DNA of 64,000 nucleotides from Belliella buryatensis (GCF_900188245.1 NZ_FZOK01000002.1:62001-126000); one strand, 5' to 3'; shown: positions 43,359-52,464, counted from the stretch's first letter. A program made the numbers and translations. The notes: generated by a model not told the origin, from the letters alone.

Positions 43359-44730
43359 AAAACTTTCAAATAAAATAAAAAGTACTTTTGAAGACCATCA
43401 AGAGCCTTTTGATCCGCAAGCTTGGAAAAGCTTCTCTGCTGCTTATTTCAAGACAGGTGCTTCTAGTGGTAGGTCCGTTTGGAAATGGTGGCTTTCAGGG
43501 ATAGCTGCTTCGATTTCTTTGGCTTTCATAGTTTTTGCTTTGCTTCCTACTGGAGATTTTTTAGAAAATGGTCATCAAGTTAATGAAAATAAATTGCTTA
43601 CTCAAGGTGATTTGACTGATACAATTAATGCGAAAAATGATGATATACCACAAGACAAAGAAATAAATAAGACAGTCCCTGCTGATAGTCCCAAGTTAGT
43701 GAACAAACAAAGATTGAGTGATTCAGATAAAAATATTGATCCTATTTCAAATAATTTAGCAAATGCATCAAGTAAAGCAGAACAACCTCATGGTTCGCTT
43801 ATACAAAATAATAAAGATGACTTATTGGCGTCAAATCAAAAAATTGAAAAAGTCCCAGACTTTAAGTTTGTAAGCCCAGATGATTCATTGAAGCAAATTT
43901 CTTTGATAGGTTTAAAGTTAAATGCCTCAAACCCCGCAAAGCTAGACCTAATGAGCTCCAAATTGATGGCAGATGAAAGTCAGTTAGCTGAAAAAACTAT
44001 TCAAAAATGGCTAGAAGAGGCAGCTAATGCCGATGACAGAATTGTTGATAATCAAAGTCAACAAAATTTCAGATTAGGACTTTTGTTGGCACCTCAATCC
44101 ATTTCAAATGCCACCCAAAATTTAAATATTGGTGCAGGTCTTATGTCAGAGCTTTCTTTTTCCAATAGGTTGAAGCTCGATCTTGGACTATCTTATGCTC
44201 GACATAGCATGAATCCAGCTGTCAATTCTCAAGTTATTGCAGCAAATAGCGATTTTGTACAAGCTGCAGATAGTAGATTAGCAAACTTTAGCAATAATTT
44301 TGTCAATGCTTCCTATGAGCTTAGCTTTGGTCAACTTGAGCTCCCTATCAACTTGAAATACAAAATTATTGAAAGAGATAAAGCAGATATTTATTTGATT
44401 ACAGGCGTATCCAATATGGTGTATTTGAATCAAAGAAATACAGGAACTTTTACGACGGCTAATTTCAGTGCTGTTGGGTTGATGACTGGAGATCAGACTA
44501 TTCAGAGATTTACTGAGACAGCTACGCCTAGTGATGTAACGGATGGTACTGGATCCAGTGTGGGACAGCTGCTTAATTTGTCTTTTGGATATGAACACAA
44601 TCTAAAAAATGGCACGTTTTTGTCATTAGAGCCTTTCTATAAAATGTCTTTAGGAGGACAGACTTTCATCAACCAACAATTCGGTATCGGAGGGCTTAAT
44701 CTTAGAATGAATTTTCAATTTAAAAAGTAA
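43339..44730 (+). CDS. Membrane-anchored protein with C-terminal barrel-like domain, possible anti-sigma partner
   Basis: A 463-residue protein in three parts. It has an N-terminal soluble segment of about 50 residues (FDKKLSNKIKSTFEDHQEPFDPQAW), one transmembrane helix (about 52-70), and a long polar linker rich in Asn, Asp and Lys. The C-terminal half, from about residue 235, looks like an outer-membrane porin-type barrel (LGLLLAPQS, LKLDLGLSYAR, LNLSFGYEH). The start overlaps the sigma-factor gene by 20 bases. An anti-sigma role for the N terminus is inferred from position only. Confidence 0.7.
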   Translation: MKEQFDKKLSNKIKSTFEDHQEPFDPQAWKSFSAAYFKTGASSGRSVWKWWLSGIAASISLAFIVFALLPTGDFLENGHQVNENKLLTQGDLTDTINAKNDDIPQDKEINKTVPADSPKLVNKQRLSDSDKNIDPISNNLANASSKAEQPHGSLIQNNKDDLLASNQKIEKVPDFKFVSPDDSLKQISLIGLKLNASNPAKLDLMSSKLMADESQLAEKTIQKWLEEAANADDRIVDNQSQQNFRLGLLLAPQSISNATQNLNIGAGLMSELSFSNRLKLDLGLSYARHSMNPAVNSQVIAANSDFVQAADSRLANFSNNFVNASYELSFGQLELPINLKYKIIERDKADIYLITGVSNMVYLNQRNTGTFTTANFSAVGLMTGDQTIQRFTETATPSDVTDGTGSSVGQLLNLSFGYEHNLKNGTFLSLEPFYKMSLGGQTFINQQFGIGGLNLRMNFQFKK

Positions 44731-44739
44731 GTATACTAT

Positions 44740-45690
44740 ATGAAAGTACTAAAACTGTCAGCCATGATATTGATGCTGGCGACAATGGTAGCCTGTTTGC
44801 CTGATAATGACTCCGATTACGAGAAGATTGTAGAAAGGGATAATCGACTTCTTAGGGATTATTTAGATAGAAATGGCATCAATGCTATTGAAAACCCATT
44901 AGGTTTTTTTTATCAAAAAGTAGAAACCAACGATATAGGGAATCAGATAGTAAACAATGATGTTATCGGGATTTATTATGAGATCAGAACTACTGACGGA
45001 CAACTGATTGATTCCTATTTTGATGAAAATAAGAGGCCAAGGTTATATAAGCACAATGATGGTGGATTGGTCCCAAGAGTCATCAATTTTGCTTCGGGAA
45101 TTGCAAAAGAAGGTGAGACTTTGATGATTTATTCCCCTTCATACTTAGCCTACCAGCAATATAGTTTTGAACAACTGATTGTCGAAAATTCAAATCTTGT
45201 CATCAAAGTGAAATACGCCCAAGTTTTTGATAATGATGAAGTCAAAGCCATGGAGCAAGAAGTCATTGAAGATTATTTGACAGATAATGAATTAGAAGAC
45301 TTTGAAATCACAGACAACGGTATCTTTATCAAAATTATCGGTGAGGGAGATGGTGAAAAAACAGCTGCTTCTGGTGATATTGTGGCATTTGAATTTGAAC
45401 TAAAACAACTTGGTGAGGATACAGCTATTTCCAAAACGAATAATAATTCGCCAATTACAGCCAGAGTAGGAGAGCAAGGAAACTTAGATTTTCTTAATCA
45501 GGTTTTGAAAGGGCTCAAGGCGGAGCAAGAAATTGAAGTTTATGTGCCTTCACACCTTGCTTTCGGAGGCTCCACACAAGTCTTTCCTTTTGCTATCAGA
45601 AGAGATTTGTTTCTTAGAGGAGCATTAGGAATTAGCGCAAGACCCTACGAACCAATTCATTTCAAAGCAAAGATTAAAGAAGTTAGATAA
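44740..45690 (+). CDS. Lipoprotein with two FKBP-type domains
   Basis: A 316-residue lipoprotein (lipidated Cys19 in MVAC). It carries two degenerate FKBP-like peptidyl-prolyl isomerase domains, at about residues 45-165 and 180-315. The second has VYVPSHLAFGG, a recognisable part of the FKBP fold, and the first has a matching IYSPSYLAYQ, which suggests internal duplication. It follows the sigma-factor pair after nine bases. It probably assists folding in the envelope. Confidence 0.78.
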   Translation: MKVLKLSAMILMLATMVACLPDNDSDYEKIVERDNRLLRDYLDRNGINAIENPLGFFYQKVETNDIGNQIVNNDVIGIYYEIRTTDGQLIDSYFDENKRPRLYKHNDGGLVPRVINFASGIAKEGETLMIYSPSYLAYQQYSFEQLIVENSNLVIKVKYAQVFDNDEVKAMEQEVIEDYLTDNELEDFEITDNGIFIKIIGEGDGEKTAASGDIVAFEFELKQLGEDTAISKTNNNSPITARVGEQGNLDFLNQVLKGLKAEQEIEVYVPSHLAFGGSTQVFPFAIRRDLFLRGALGISARPYEPIHFKAKIKEVR

Positions 45691-45696
45691 ACTTTT

Positions 45697-45726
45697 AATC
45701 CCCTCGATTTGAGGGGATTTTTTTAT
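45697..45726 (+). terminator. Terminator of the sigma factor-FKBP operon
   Basis: AATCCCCTC (45697-45705) pairs with GAGGGGATT (45711-45719) and is followed by a T run. Confidence 0.9.
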
Positions 45727-45787
45727 TATTGACATCCTTTTTGTTTTATGCCTTACATTTTTGAATTTTGTTCCTATATAAACCCAA

Positions 45788-46702
45788 ATGAATATGAGCT
45801 TTCTTTTTAATAGTTTCAAAGAGTGGAAACAATATTGTCTTGATCATGATATGAACTTGTACGAGGCTGTCATTGAATATGAAACAGCCCAAAGAGGAAA
45901 GGAGGAACAAGCGATATGGGATGGTCTTTTGTCAGCATATCAAGTAATGAAAGATGCTGTGGAGACGGGCTTGAGGGAGGAAATGACTTCTAGATCTGGT
46001 ATGATCAATAATGGAGCGAAAAAAGTATACAAGCATCCGGTTGCAGTGCTGTCTCCAGAATTTCAAAAGTTAATTGCCAGAGCTTTAGCTGCAAAAGAAG
46101 TGAATTCTTGTATGGGAAGGGTAGTGGCAGCACCTACCGCTGGAGCTTCTGGAATTCTACCAGGTACTCTTTACACTTTGCAAGAAATCCATGAATTGCC
46201 AGATAGATCTATATTAGAAGGATTACTTATTGGAGCTGGAATAGCCTTGATTATCGAGGAGAAAGCCTCGCTAGCAGGAGCAGTAGGTGGTTGTCAAGCA
46301 GAAACAGGCTCAGCGGCAGCTATGGCGGCTGGGGCAATGGTTTACTGCTTAGGAGGAAATGTAGATCAGATCTTCAATGCTGTCGCGATTACAATTCAAT
46401 GTATGCTTGGCTTGGTTTGTGACCCTGTAGCAGGCTTGGTAGAGGTTCCTTGTGTAGTGAGAAATGCCAGTGCGGCAGCCATTGCCAATAGTTCGGCCCA
46501 GATAGCCTTGGCAGATGTCAGTGCAGTAATTCCAGTAGATGAATGTGTAGATGCTATGGGTGAAATCGGTGCAAGCATGGAGAGCAAATACAAAGAAACT
46601 GCGATGGGAGGCCTTGCTGCCACCTTGACAGGTCAAAATATTTCGAAGCGGGTTTTGATCCAGGATATAGAAATGCTTCCCGATGAAGATCTACCTGAGT
46701 AA
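45788..46702 (+). CDS. sdaAA: L-serine dehydratase (iron-sulfur), alpha subunit
   Basis: A 304-residue [4Fe-4S] enzyme subunit that deaminates serine to pyruvate. It has the alpha-subunit core only. AAPTAGASGILPG, NSCMGR, GGCQAETGSAAAMAAGA, MLGLVCDPVAGLVEVPCVVRN and KYKETAMGGLA are the conserved blocks, with cluster-ligand cysteines included. No beta-subunit gene is adjacent in this window. The last 12 bases overlap the convergent membrane-protein gene. Confidence 0.9.
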   Translation: MNMSFLFNSFKEWKQYCLDHDMNLYEAVIEYETAQRGKEEQAIWDGLLSAYQVMKDAVETGLREEMTSRSGMINNGAKKVYKHPVAVLSPEFQKLIARALAAKEVNSCMGRVVAAPTAGASGILPGTLYTLQEIHELPDRSILEGLLIGAGIALIIEEKASLAGAVGGCQAETGSAAAMAAGAMVYCLGGNVDQIFNAVAITIQCMLGLVCDPVAGLVEVPCVVRNASAAAIANSSAQIALADVSAVIPVDECVDAMGEIGASMESKYKETAMGGLAATLTGQNISKRVLIQDIEMLPDEDLPE

Positions 46703-47149
46703 ATCCCCAATCATAGGGATATTGAGAATTTGTCGAATGCTTGCCCCAAGTAAAGTTGCCCAAAATAGGCCGCTAATAAACATGTAAGTAAATACTTTTT
46801 TCTTCTCAACGCGAAAGGCTGTCATAACAATAGTACCACCTACTGGAGTGAGAAACATGGGAGTAATGGCTGCAATACCAATTGGACCAAATTTTTGCCA
46901 AATTTTAACGATTCTTCTTGAGCTTTTGGAGAATCGTTTTTTCTTTTTCTGAACATTGATTGTCCAGTTTTTATTGATCCACTCTCCTAAGTATGTTAGA
47001 GAAAACACAGTAGTCATCAAGCCTCCAACTGTGACTACAATAATTTCCCATAAGCTATAGCCTGCTGCAGAACCTAATATTGGCCCTGCTACAAACTTGA
47101 ATAAACAAGAAATATAAATAACTAAAAATTTGATCAAATATTCTATCAT
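46691..47149 (-). CDS. Small membrane protein, multidrug-export-like
   Basis: A 152-residue protein with three to four hydrophobic segments and a basic cytoplasmic loop (NVQKKKKRFSKSSRR). The block FGPIGIAAITPMFLTPVGGTIVMTAF resembles the small multidrug-export-like family (Sm_multidrug_ex). The ATG overlaps the upstream antiporter stop as ATGA. Function is unproven. Confidence 0.65.
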   Translation of the reverse strand: MIEYLIKFLVIYISCLFKFVAGPILGSAAGYSLWEIIVVTVGGLMTTVFSLTYLGEWINKNWTINVQKKKKRFSKSSRRIVKIWQKFGPIGIAAITPMFLTPVGGTIVMTAFRVEKKKVFTYMFISGLFWATLLGASIRQILNIPMIGDLLR

Positions 47150-48069
47150 AAAATTGTATAGATATAAACTAAATAAGCGAATAACAAGATTCCACCTTCT
47201 ATCCTTGAAATATTAAGCTTCGTTTTGAGAATAGGGAAGAGTAGAAGCGTCAATCCAATCATCCAAAGAAAATCACTTTTTAAGAATAATTCGGAAACAG
47301 GGATAGGTTGCACTATTGCTGTGATACCAATAATACCTAATACATTCATAATATTGCTACCAAGAATATTACCGATAGCGATATCAGTTTTTTTATTGAT
47401 TGCTGCAATGATAGAAGTTGTAAGCTCAGGTAAACTCGTTCCAATAGCAATGACAGTGATTCCTATGACCCTTTCACTCACACCAAACAGTCGTGAGATT
47501 TCTACTGCAGAATCTACAAATAAATCCGACCCAAAATATAGTCCTAAAATTCCAATAAGGATCAAGGAAATAGCTTTTATACTATTGCCTGCTATAGTGG
47601 TTTCTTCGAATGAATTTATAGTATTTGTTCCTTTAAGTTTTTTGTAGATGTAGAGGTTGACAGCAATCAATAGAACTGTAAGTATAACCCCTTCTAATCT
47701 AGAAATTTCTTGATTGAGAGCAATTAAATAAAATAAAATTGAGGAAGTGAGCGCAAAGAAATAGTCAAGTTTGATAACAGAAAGGTGTAGGACAATAGGA
47801 TAAAGAATAGCACTTATTCCTAGGACTAAGGTGATATTAGCGATATTGGACCCTACGACATTCCCAATTGCGATGTCACTTGTCCCTTTAAGAGCGGCAT
47901 TGACACTGACAAGCAACTCTGGAGCGGAAGTACCAAAGGCTACGACAGTCAGTCCAATCAAGCCTGCACTAAGCCCTAGCTTTACAGCTATTGCAGAAGC
48001 TCCATCTACCAAAAATTTACCTCCTAGTAAAAGGATAATTAGTCCTAAGATAAGAAATCCATATACCAT
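47146..48069 (-). CDS. Calcium/sodium antiporter (CaCA family, YrbG-like)
   Basis: A 307-residue membrane protein with about ten helices and the two inverted alpha-repeats of the CaCA superfamily. The first is TVVAFGTSAPELLVSVNAAL with VGSNIANITLVLG, the second TVIAIGTSLPELTTSIIAAI with LGSNIMNVLGIIG. It is three bases downstream of upp and overlaps the next gene by four bases, so all three form one operon. Transported ions are inferred from the family. Confidence 0.9.
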   Translation of the reverse strand: MVYGFLILGLIILLLGGKFLVDGASAIAVKLGLSAGLIGLTVVAFGTSAPELLVSVNAALKGTSDIAIGNVVGSNIANITLVLGISAILYPIVLHLSVIKLDYFFALTSSILFYLIALNQEISRLEGVILTVLLIAVNLYIYKKLKGTNTINSFEETTIAGNSIKAISLILIGILGLYFGSDLFVDSAVEISRLFGVSERVIGITVIAIGTSLPELTTSIIAAINKKTDIAIGNILGSNIMNVLGIIGITAIVQPIPVSELFLKSDFLWMIGLTLLLFPILKTKLNISRIEGGILLFAYLVYIYTIL

Positions 48070-48072
48070 CTC

Positions 48073-48723
48073 TTACAATTTTTGTCCGAAAGCCAAGTCT
48101 CCAGCATCTCCTAAGCCTGGTACAATGTAGGAATTGGGATTAAGCTTCTCATCTAAAGCACATGTCCATAATTTATAAGGAAGATTGATATTTTGTTTTA
48201 AAAAGTCCACACCTTCAGGAGCAGCGATTACTGAAGCAATATGGATCATTTTTGGAGTTCCATTTTTTTTGAGATTTTCAATGCTCTTTAAAAATGATTT
48301 GCCTGAAGCCAACATAGGGTCAATTAATATTACTTCTTTTCCCTCAATATTTGGAGCAGCTTGATATAGCAAACTGATTTCTATTTCCGCTCCGTCTTTG
48401 ACCTCCTCTGTCCTATAAGCTCCGATAAAGCCAGAATCAGCTTGGTCATAAATATTTAAAAACCCTTGATAAAAAGGCATAGCTGCTCTCAGTACACTGA
48501 TCAAAACAGGTTGATCAGAAATCAGATTTAAACTAGTTTCTTTCAAAGGGGTTGTAATTAATTCTTGTTTAAAGCTAAGGGATTTAGAGATTTCATAGGC
48601 TAATAATTCCCCGAGTCTTTCTAGATTCTTTCTAAATCGAAGTCTATCATTCTGCACTTTGATATTCCTAATCTCTGCCAAAAAGGTATTGGCTATACTG
48701 TTTTGCTGATTGAGTATAAACAT
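48073..48723 (-). CDS. upp: Uracil phosphoribosyltransferase
   Basis: A 216-residue salvage enzyme that makes UMP from uracil and PRPP. LISDQPVLISVLRAAMPFYQG, SLLYQAAPNIEGKEVILIDPMLASGKSF (the PRPP-binding loop) and the uracil-binding end YIVPGLGDAGDLAFG are diagnostic. It is the first gene of the upp-antiporter-membrane protein operon. Confidence 0.9.
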   Translation of the reverse strand: MFILNQQNSIANTFLAEIRNIKVQNDRLRFRKNLERLGELLAYEISKSLSFKQELITTPLKETSLNLISDQPVLISVLRAAMPFYQGFLNIYDQADSGFIGAYRTEEVKDGAEIEISLLYQAAPNIEGKEVILIDPMLASGKSFLKSIENLKKNGTPKMIHIASVIAAPEGVDFLKQNINLPYKLWTCALDEKLNPNSYIVPGLGDAGDLAFGQKL

Positions 48724-48741
48724 AACTATGAAATTTGGGCA

Positions 48742-48772
48742 TAAAAAAACCCGACCATAAAGATCGGGTTTT
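48742..48772 (-). terminator. Terminator of the OmpA-family gene
   Basis: AAAACCCGA (48746-48754) and TCGGGTTTT (48764-48772) form the stem. Read on the minus strand, a run of seven T follows. It separates the porin gene from upp. Confidence 0.85.
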
Positions 48773-48791
48773 ATATTGAAATATTAGAATC

Positions 48792-50090
48792 TTATTTTAC
48801 TTCGAAGCTAGTTCTTCTTGCAAGTTGACGAGCATCAGCAGATCTCTTATCTACACTAGTGTCTTCGCCATATCCTTTGTAAGAAAGTCTAGAACCATCG
48901 ATACCTGCAGCGATCAATAAATCATATACAGACTTAGCTCTTCTTTCAGACAACTTCATGTTGTAATCTTCTGGACCTAATTCATCAGCATATCCTTTGA
49001 TTTCAAGGCTAACACCTGGATTTCTCTTCAAGAAGTTAGCTACATAGTTTACAGATGATGCAGAATAACCTAGCGGCTTAGCGCTATCAAAAGCAAAGTA
49101 AACGTTCACATATCCTTCGTTGATTGCTTTCTTGAAGTAATCAACTTCTTTAACTTCTTCGATTGGACAACCATCATTAGATGCAGGCCCTGGAGCGAAT
49201 GGACACTTGTCTAAGTGATCAGGAATACCATCACCATCAGAATCCAAGGTTCTACCATGAGAATCAACTCTAGCACCAGCAGGAGTATTTGGTTCTTTAT
49301 CTAGGTAATCTGGAACTCCATCACCATCAGAATCTTTCAACATATCCTTGATCTCACCAATCTGAGAAGCAAGTTCTTCTTTTGTTGCATACTTATCAGC
49401 TGCGATATACCAATCTGCATGAGTCCCTTTGCTTCCAAGATAGAAGCTAAGACCCAATGTACCTGTCCACCACTGAGCTCCCATTCCATAGAAACCATTG
49501 TTGGTTGATGGATTTACCATTGTAGCTCTTGTGATATTAGATGCTCCGTCGAATGCTGTAGTTTGTCTACCATTCAAGATTGTAGTGATGTCAGCATTCA
49601 AGGCAACTCTTTCAGATAATTTCACCTGACCAGTAAAACCAGCTATGAAATTGTAAACGTTGTCGTTGAAACCAGCATTTGCATTCTCCTGAGGATTAAC
49701 TTGACCAATACCAGCACCAAAGTGGCCTAATAAGTTTACTCTTCTTGTGAATGATTCCCAACCCATAATTCTACCAAGGTTTGCAACACCTTGAAGGTTT
49801 GCTCTCCAATAGTTGGTTGAGAATGATGGGCTAGATGTATCTGAAGCCTCACTGAATGAACCGAAACCATAATCTAGTTTCGCACCGAATTTCTCGTTGA
49901 ACATGTATCTAACCCCTAGGTCAGCATGTCCAATGTTTAACGTTGGAGACAAGAACCCTTGAGTCAAAGGAGCCATAGGCTTGTTAAATCCACCGTTTAC
50001 TTCGAGAGACCACCTGTTGTAGTCAGTTTGGGCGTTTACTCCTAAAGTAAGCGCGCCTGCCATTAATGTAGATAGTAGTAATTTTTTCAT
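48792..50090 (-). CDS. OmpA-family porin with thrombospondin-type-3 repeats
   Basis: A 432-residue outer-membrane protein. It has a signal peptide (MKKLLLSTLMAGALTLGVNAQ), an N-terminal beta-barrel (about 22-225), two Asp-rich calcium-binding repeats (DSDGDGVPDYLD and DSDGDGIPDHLDKCP), and a C-terminal OmpA domain that binds peptidoglycan (VYFAFDSAKPL, IKGYADELGPEDYNMKLSERRA). The frame extends upstream to 50141, but the signal starts at 50090. A near-consensus promoter lies upstream. Confidence 0.92.
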   Translation of the reverse strand: MKKLLLSTLMAGALTLGVNAQTDYNRWSLEVNGGFNKPMAPLTQGFLSPTLNIGHADLGVRYMFNEKFGAKLDYGFGSFSEASDTSSPSFSTNYWRANLQGVANLGRIMGWESFTRRVNLLGHFGAGIGQVNPQENANAGFNDNVYNFIAGFTGQVKLSERVALNADITTILNGRQTTAFDGASNITRATMVNPSTNNGFYGMGAQWWTGTLGLSFYLGSKGTHADWYIAADKYATKEELASQIGEIKDMLKDSDGDGVPDYLDKEPNTPAGARVDSHGRTLDSDGDGIPDHLDKCPFAPGPASNDGCPIEEVKEVDYFKKAINEGYVNVYFAFDSAKPLGYSASSVNYVANFLKRNPGVSLEIKGYADELGPEDYNMKLSERRAKSVYDLLIAAGIDGSRLSYKGYGEDTSVDKRSADARQLARRTSFEVK

Positions 50091-50138
50091 GATAAAAAGT
50101 TTTTTTCCAAAATTTTGAGTGTTTAATTGATTTGATTG

Positions 50139-50168
50139 CAAATTTATAAACTTTTACTTTTACACAAA
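50139..50168 (-). promoter_or_regulatory. Promoter of the OmpA-family gene
   Basis: On the minus strand TTTG (50165-50168), an 18-base spacer and TAAATTTG (50139-50146) fit the Bacteroidota consensus. The leader to the ATG at 50090 is about 40 bases. Confidence 0.72.
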
Positions 50169-50254
50169 TGTATATTTAATTTTTAATTCTTTAAACTTTA
50201 TTCCAATTCTTTTAGAATTTTCACCCTAAATTCGCCGATAATTCTTCATAAACA

Positions 50255-51172
50255 ATGCCAAAAATGAAATTTTTAAAAGATTTATTTGACATCAGAAGTG
50301 TATCAGGAGATGAATCTGAGGTGTCTCAATTCCTTCTCAATACCATCCTACAACGCAAAGACTCTTGGAAGGTTGCACCAATCATCTATTCTGGTGAAGA
50401 ATTTCATGATTGCATTCTTTTGAAATTTGGTAGTCCTCGCACAGCCGTTTTTGCCCATATTGATACCATTGGATTTATGTCACGTTATGAAAATCAACTG
50501 GTTACAGTAGGCGGTCCCGAATTGGTTGATGGTATTTCCTTAGTAGGTGAAGACAATATGGGGCCCATTGCCTGCAAATTAAAAATTTACAACGGGGATC
50601 TCTTCCATGACTTTCCTCGCGCTATAGAGAGGGGTACTTACTTGTCATTTGAACAAAACCTTAAATTAGAGCAAGATTTTATCCAAGGAGCTTACCTTGA
50701 CAATCGATTGGGTATATATAATGCTTTGGAATTATGTGAAGAATTAGAAAATGGGTGGGTGGTTTTTTCTACTTATGAAGAACATGGAGGAGGAAGTATG
50801 CCTTTTCTTTTGGATTTTATCATGAAAAATGATCCGATCAAGCAAGCTTTGATTTCAGACATTACCTGGGTCACAGAAGGTGTAGGACATGGAGGAGGTG
50901 TGGCTATTTCTATAAGGGACAAGTATATTCCAAGAAGAAAATTTCTAAATAAGCTCATAGCGCTTGCCATAGAGAGTGGCATAGATTATCAGCTTGAAGT
51001 GGAAGATGCAGGAGGTAGTGATGGAAGAGAAATACAATTTTCCAACTATGCTATAGATTGGTGTTTCATTGGTGCACCAGAAGATAATGTGCATTCTCCA
51101 AATGAAATAGTTGCCGTCCATGATTTACAATGCATGATCGCTATGTATAAATATTTAATGACTCATCTATAA
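50255..51172 (+). CDS. M42-like zinc aminopeptidase
   Basis: A 305-residue metallopeptidase. Candidate zinc ligands and catalytic residues are in FAHIDTIGFMS, GAYLDNRLGIYNALEL, STYEEHGGG, SDITWVTEG and NVHSPNEIV. The AHID-TIGFM block is closest to the M42 family. In-frame ATGs at 50255 and 50264 are both possible starts. It ends near a hairpin at 51223. Confidence 0.8.
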   Translation: MPKMKFLKDLFDIRSVSGDESEVSQFLLNTILQRKDSWKVAPIIYSGEEFHDCILLKFGSPRTAVFAHIDTIGFMSRYENQLVTVGGPELVDGISLVGEDNMGPIACKLKIYNGDLFHDFPRAIERGTYLSFEQNLKLEQDFIQGAYLDNRLGIYNALELCEELENGWVVFSTYEEHGGGSMPFLLDFIMKNDPIKQALISDITWVTEGVGHGGGVAISIRDKYIPRRKFLNKLIALAIESGIDYQLEVEDAGGSDGREIQFSNYAIDWCFIGAPEDNVHSPNEIVAVHDLQCMIAMYKYLMTHL

Positions 51173-51213
51173 TGGATTAGCAATGTTATACATGATTCAG
51201 AATCATTTTTTTC

Positions 51214-51221
51214 TATATTTG
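51214..51221 (+). promoter_or_regulatory. hpt promoter -7 element
   Basis: TATATTTG fits TAnnTTTG, immediately before the hairpin at 51223. A start about 7 bases downstream would fall inside the left arm of that hairpin. Confidence 0.5.
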
Positions 51222-51222
51222 T

Positions 51223-51249
51223 AATGCCCTTCCAATAAAGGGCATTTTT
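51223..51249 (+). terminator. Terminator after the M42-like peptidase, overlapping the hpt promoter
   Basis: AATGCCCTT (51223-51231) pairs with AAGGGCATT (51238-51246), and a run of five T (51245-51249) overlaps and follows the stem. Confidence 0.8.
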
Positions 51250-51260
51250 ATTTAGTCAGA

Positions 51261-51788
51261 ATGGTGAAAATTATAGACAAGGAATTCGTTCCATTTATAA
51301 CAGCTGAAGCAATTGATTCAAGACTCCAAGAAATGGGGGAAATGATTTCTAAAGACTTCAAAGATGACAATCCAATCATTTTGGGTGTTTTAAATGGAGC
51401 CTTCATGTTTTTATCAGACTTAGCAAAATATATCAAAATTCCAGCTGAGATCTCTTTCATTAAAGTATCCTCCTACCAAGGGATCAGCTCTACTGGTGAA
51501 GTAAAAGATTTGATAGGTCTTGATGCTAAGCTACAGGGGAGAAAAGTAATAGTCGTGGAGGATATCATTGACACTGGTTTGAGCATGACTCATCTGCTCA
51601 AAAAACTAAAAATAAATCAGCCAAGTCAAATATCAGTAGTAACTTTGCTTTTCAAACCAGAGGCACTGAAACACCAACTGAAAATTGATTACATAGGATT
51701 TGAAATCCCAAATAAATTTGTTGTAGGTTATGGGCTTGATTATGATGGTTTTGGGAGGAATCTCCCAGCAATTTATCAACTGAAATAA
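51261..51788 (+). CDS. hpt: Hypoxanthine phosphoribosyltransferase
   Basis: A 175-residue purine-salvage enzyme. The PRPP-binding motif VVVEDIIDTGLSM is at about 98-110, GVLNGAFMFLSDL is near the N terminus, and KVSSYQG is the flexible-loop segment. FVVGYGLDYDGFGRNLP at the end binds the base. It is followed by adk after 65 bases. Confidence 0.92.
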   Translation: MVKIIDKEFVPFITAEAIDSRLQEMGEMISKDFKDDNPIILGVLNGAFMFLSDLAKYIKIPAEISFIKVSSYQGISSTGEVKDLIGLDAKLQGRKVIVVEDIIDTGLSMTHLLKKLKINQPSQISVVTLLFKPEALKHQLKIDYIGFEIPNKFVVGYGLDYDGFGRNLPAIYQLK

Positions 51789-51853
51789 AATATATTGTCA
51801 ATTCAAAAAGGACAGTAAGTAACTATATTTACAAAATTCCAAAAGTATTCGTT

Positions 51854-52426
51854 ATGCTTAACATCGTATTGTTCGGCCCTCCAGGTGCTGGTAAAGGAAC
51901 CCAAAGTGAGAAGCTGATTGAAAAATATAACTTGACTCACCTGTCTACTGGTGATTTATTTAGGAAACATCTAGGAGAAGGTACGGACTTAGGAAAACTT
52001 GCTCAAAAGTTCATGAACGAAGGGCGCTTAGTGCCTGATGAAGTGGTCATTGGAATGGTTCAAGAAAAAATCAAAAGTACGCCTAATAGCAAAGGTTTTA
52101 TTTTTGATGGTTTTCCAAGGACAGTAGCTCAAGCAGAGGCTTTGGATGTAATGTTAAAAGCTTTGGGGATGAAAATCTCTGGTATGATCGCTTTAGATGT
52201 GCCTGAAGAAGTGCTTAAAGAAAGAATTAGAGAGAGAGGGAAAACTTCTGGTAGGGTAGATGACCAAGATGAAGCAAAGATTGCAACCAGAATCAAAGTA
52301 TATCTGGACGAAACTTTACCTGTAGCTGGATTCTACGAGAAACAAGGTAAACTGACCAAAGTATATGGTGTAGGTACAATCGATGAAATCTTTGAAAACA
52401 TAGCTGAGGTAATTGATCAGTATTAA
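51854..52426 (+). CDS. adk: Adenylate kinase (short form)
   Basis: A 190-residue kinase that balances ATP, ADP and AMP. The P-loop GPPGAGKGT is at 8-16, FDGFPRTVAQAEAL binds AMP, and RGKTSGRVDDQDE is the short lid. The four-Cys zinc lid of long adenylate kinases is absent, as expected for this length. A terminator follows. Confidence 0.95.
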   Translation: MLNIVLFGPPGAGKGTQSEKLIEKYNLTHLSTGDLFRKHLGEGTDLGKLAQKFMNEGRLVPDEVVIGMVQEKIKSTPNSKGFIFDGFPRTVAQAEALDVMLKALGMKISGMIALDVPEEVLKERIRERGKTSGRVDDQDEAKIATRIKVYLDETLPVAGFYEKQGKLTKVYGVGTIDEIFENIAEVIDQY

Positions 52427-52441
52427 TAATCAAATTATTGC

Positions 52442-52449
52442 TAACTTTG
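52442..52449 (+). promoter_or_regulatory. Candidate -7 element upstream of obg
   Basis: TAACTTTG fits TAnnTTTG. The hairpin at 52465 lies between it and the obg start, so it is either not used or subject to termination. Confidence 0.3.
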
Positions 52450-52464
52450 CAATCTCAATATTTT

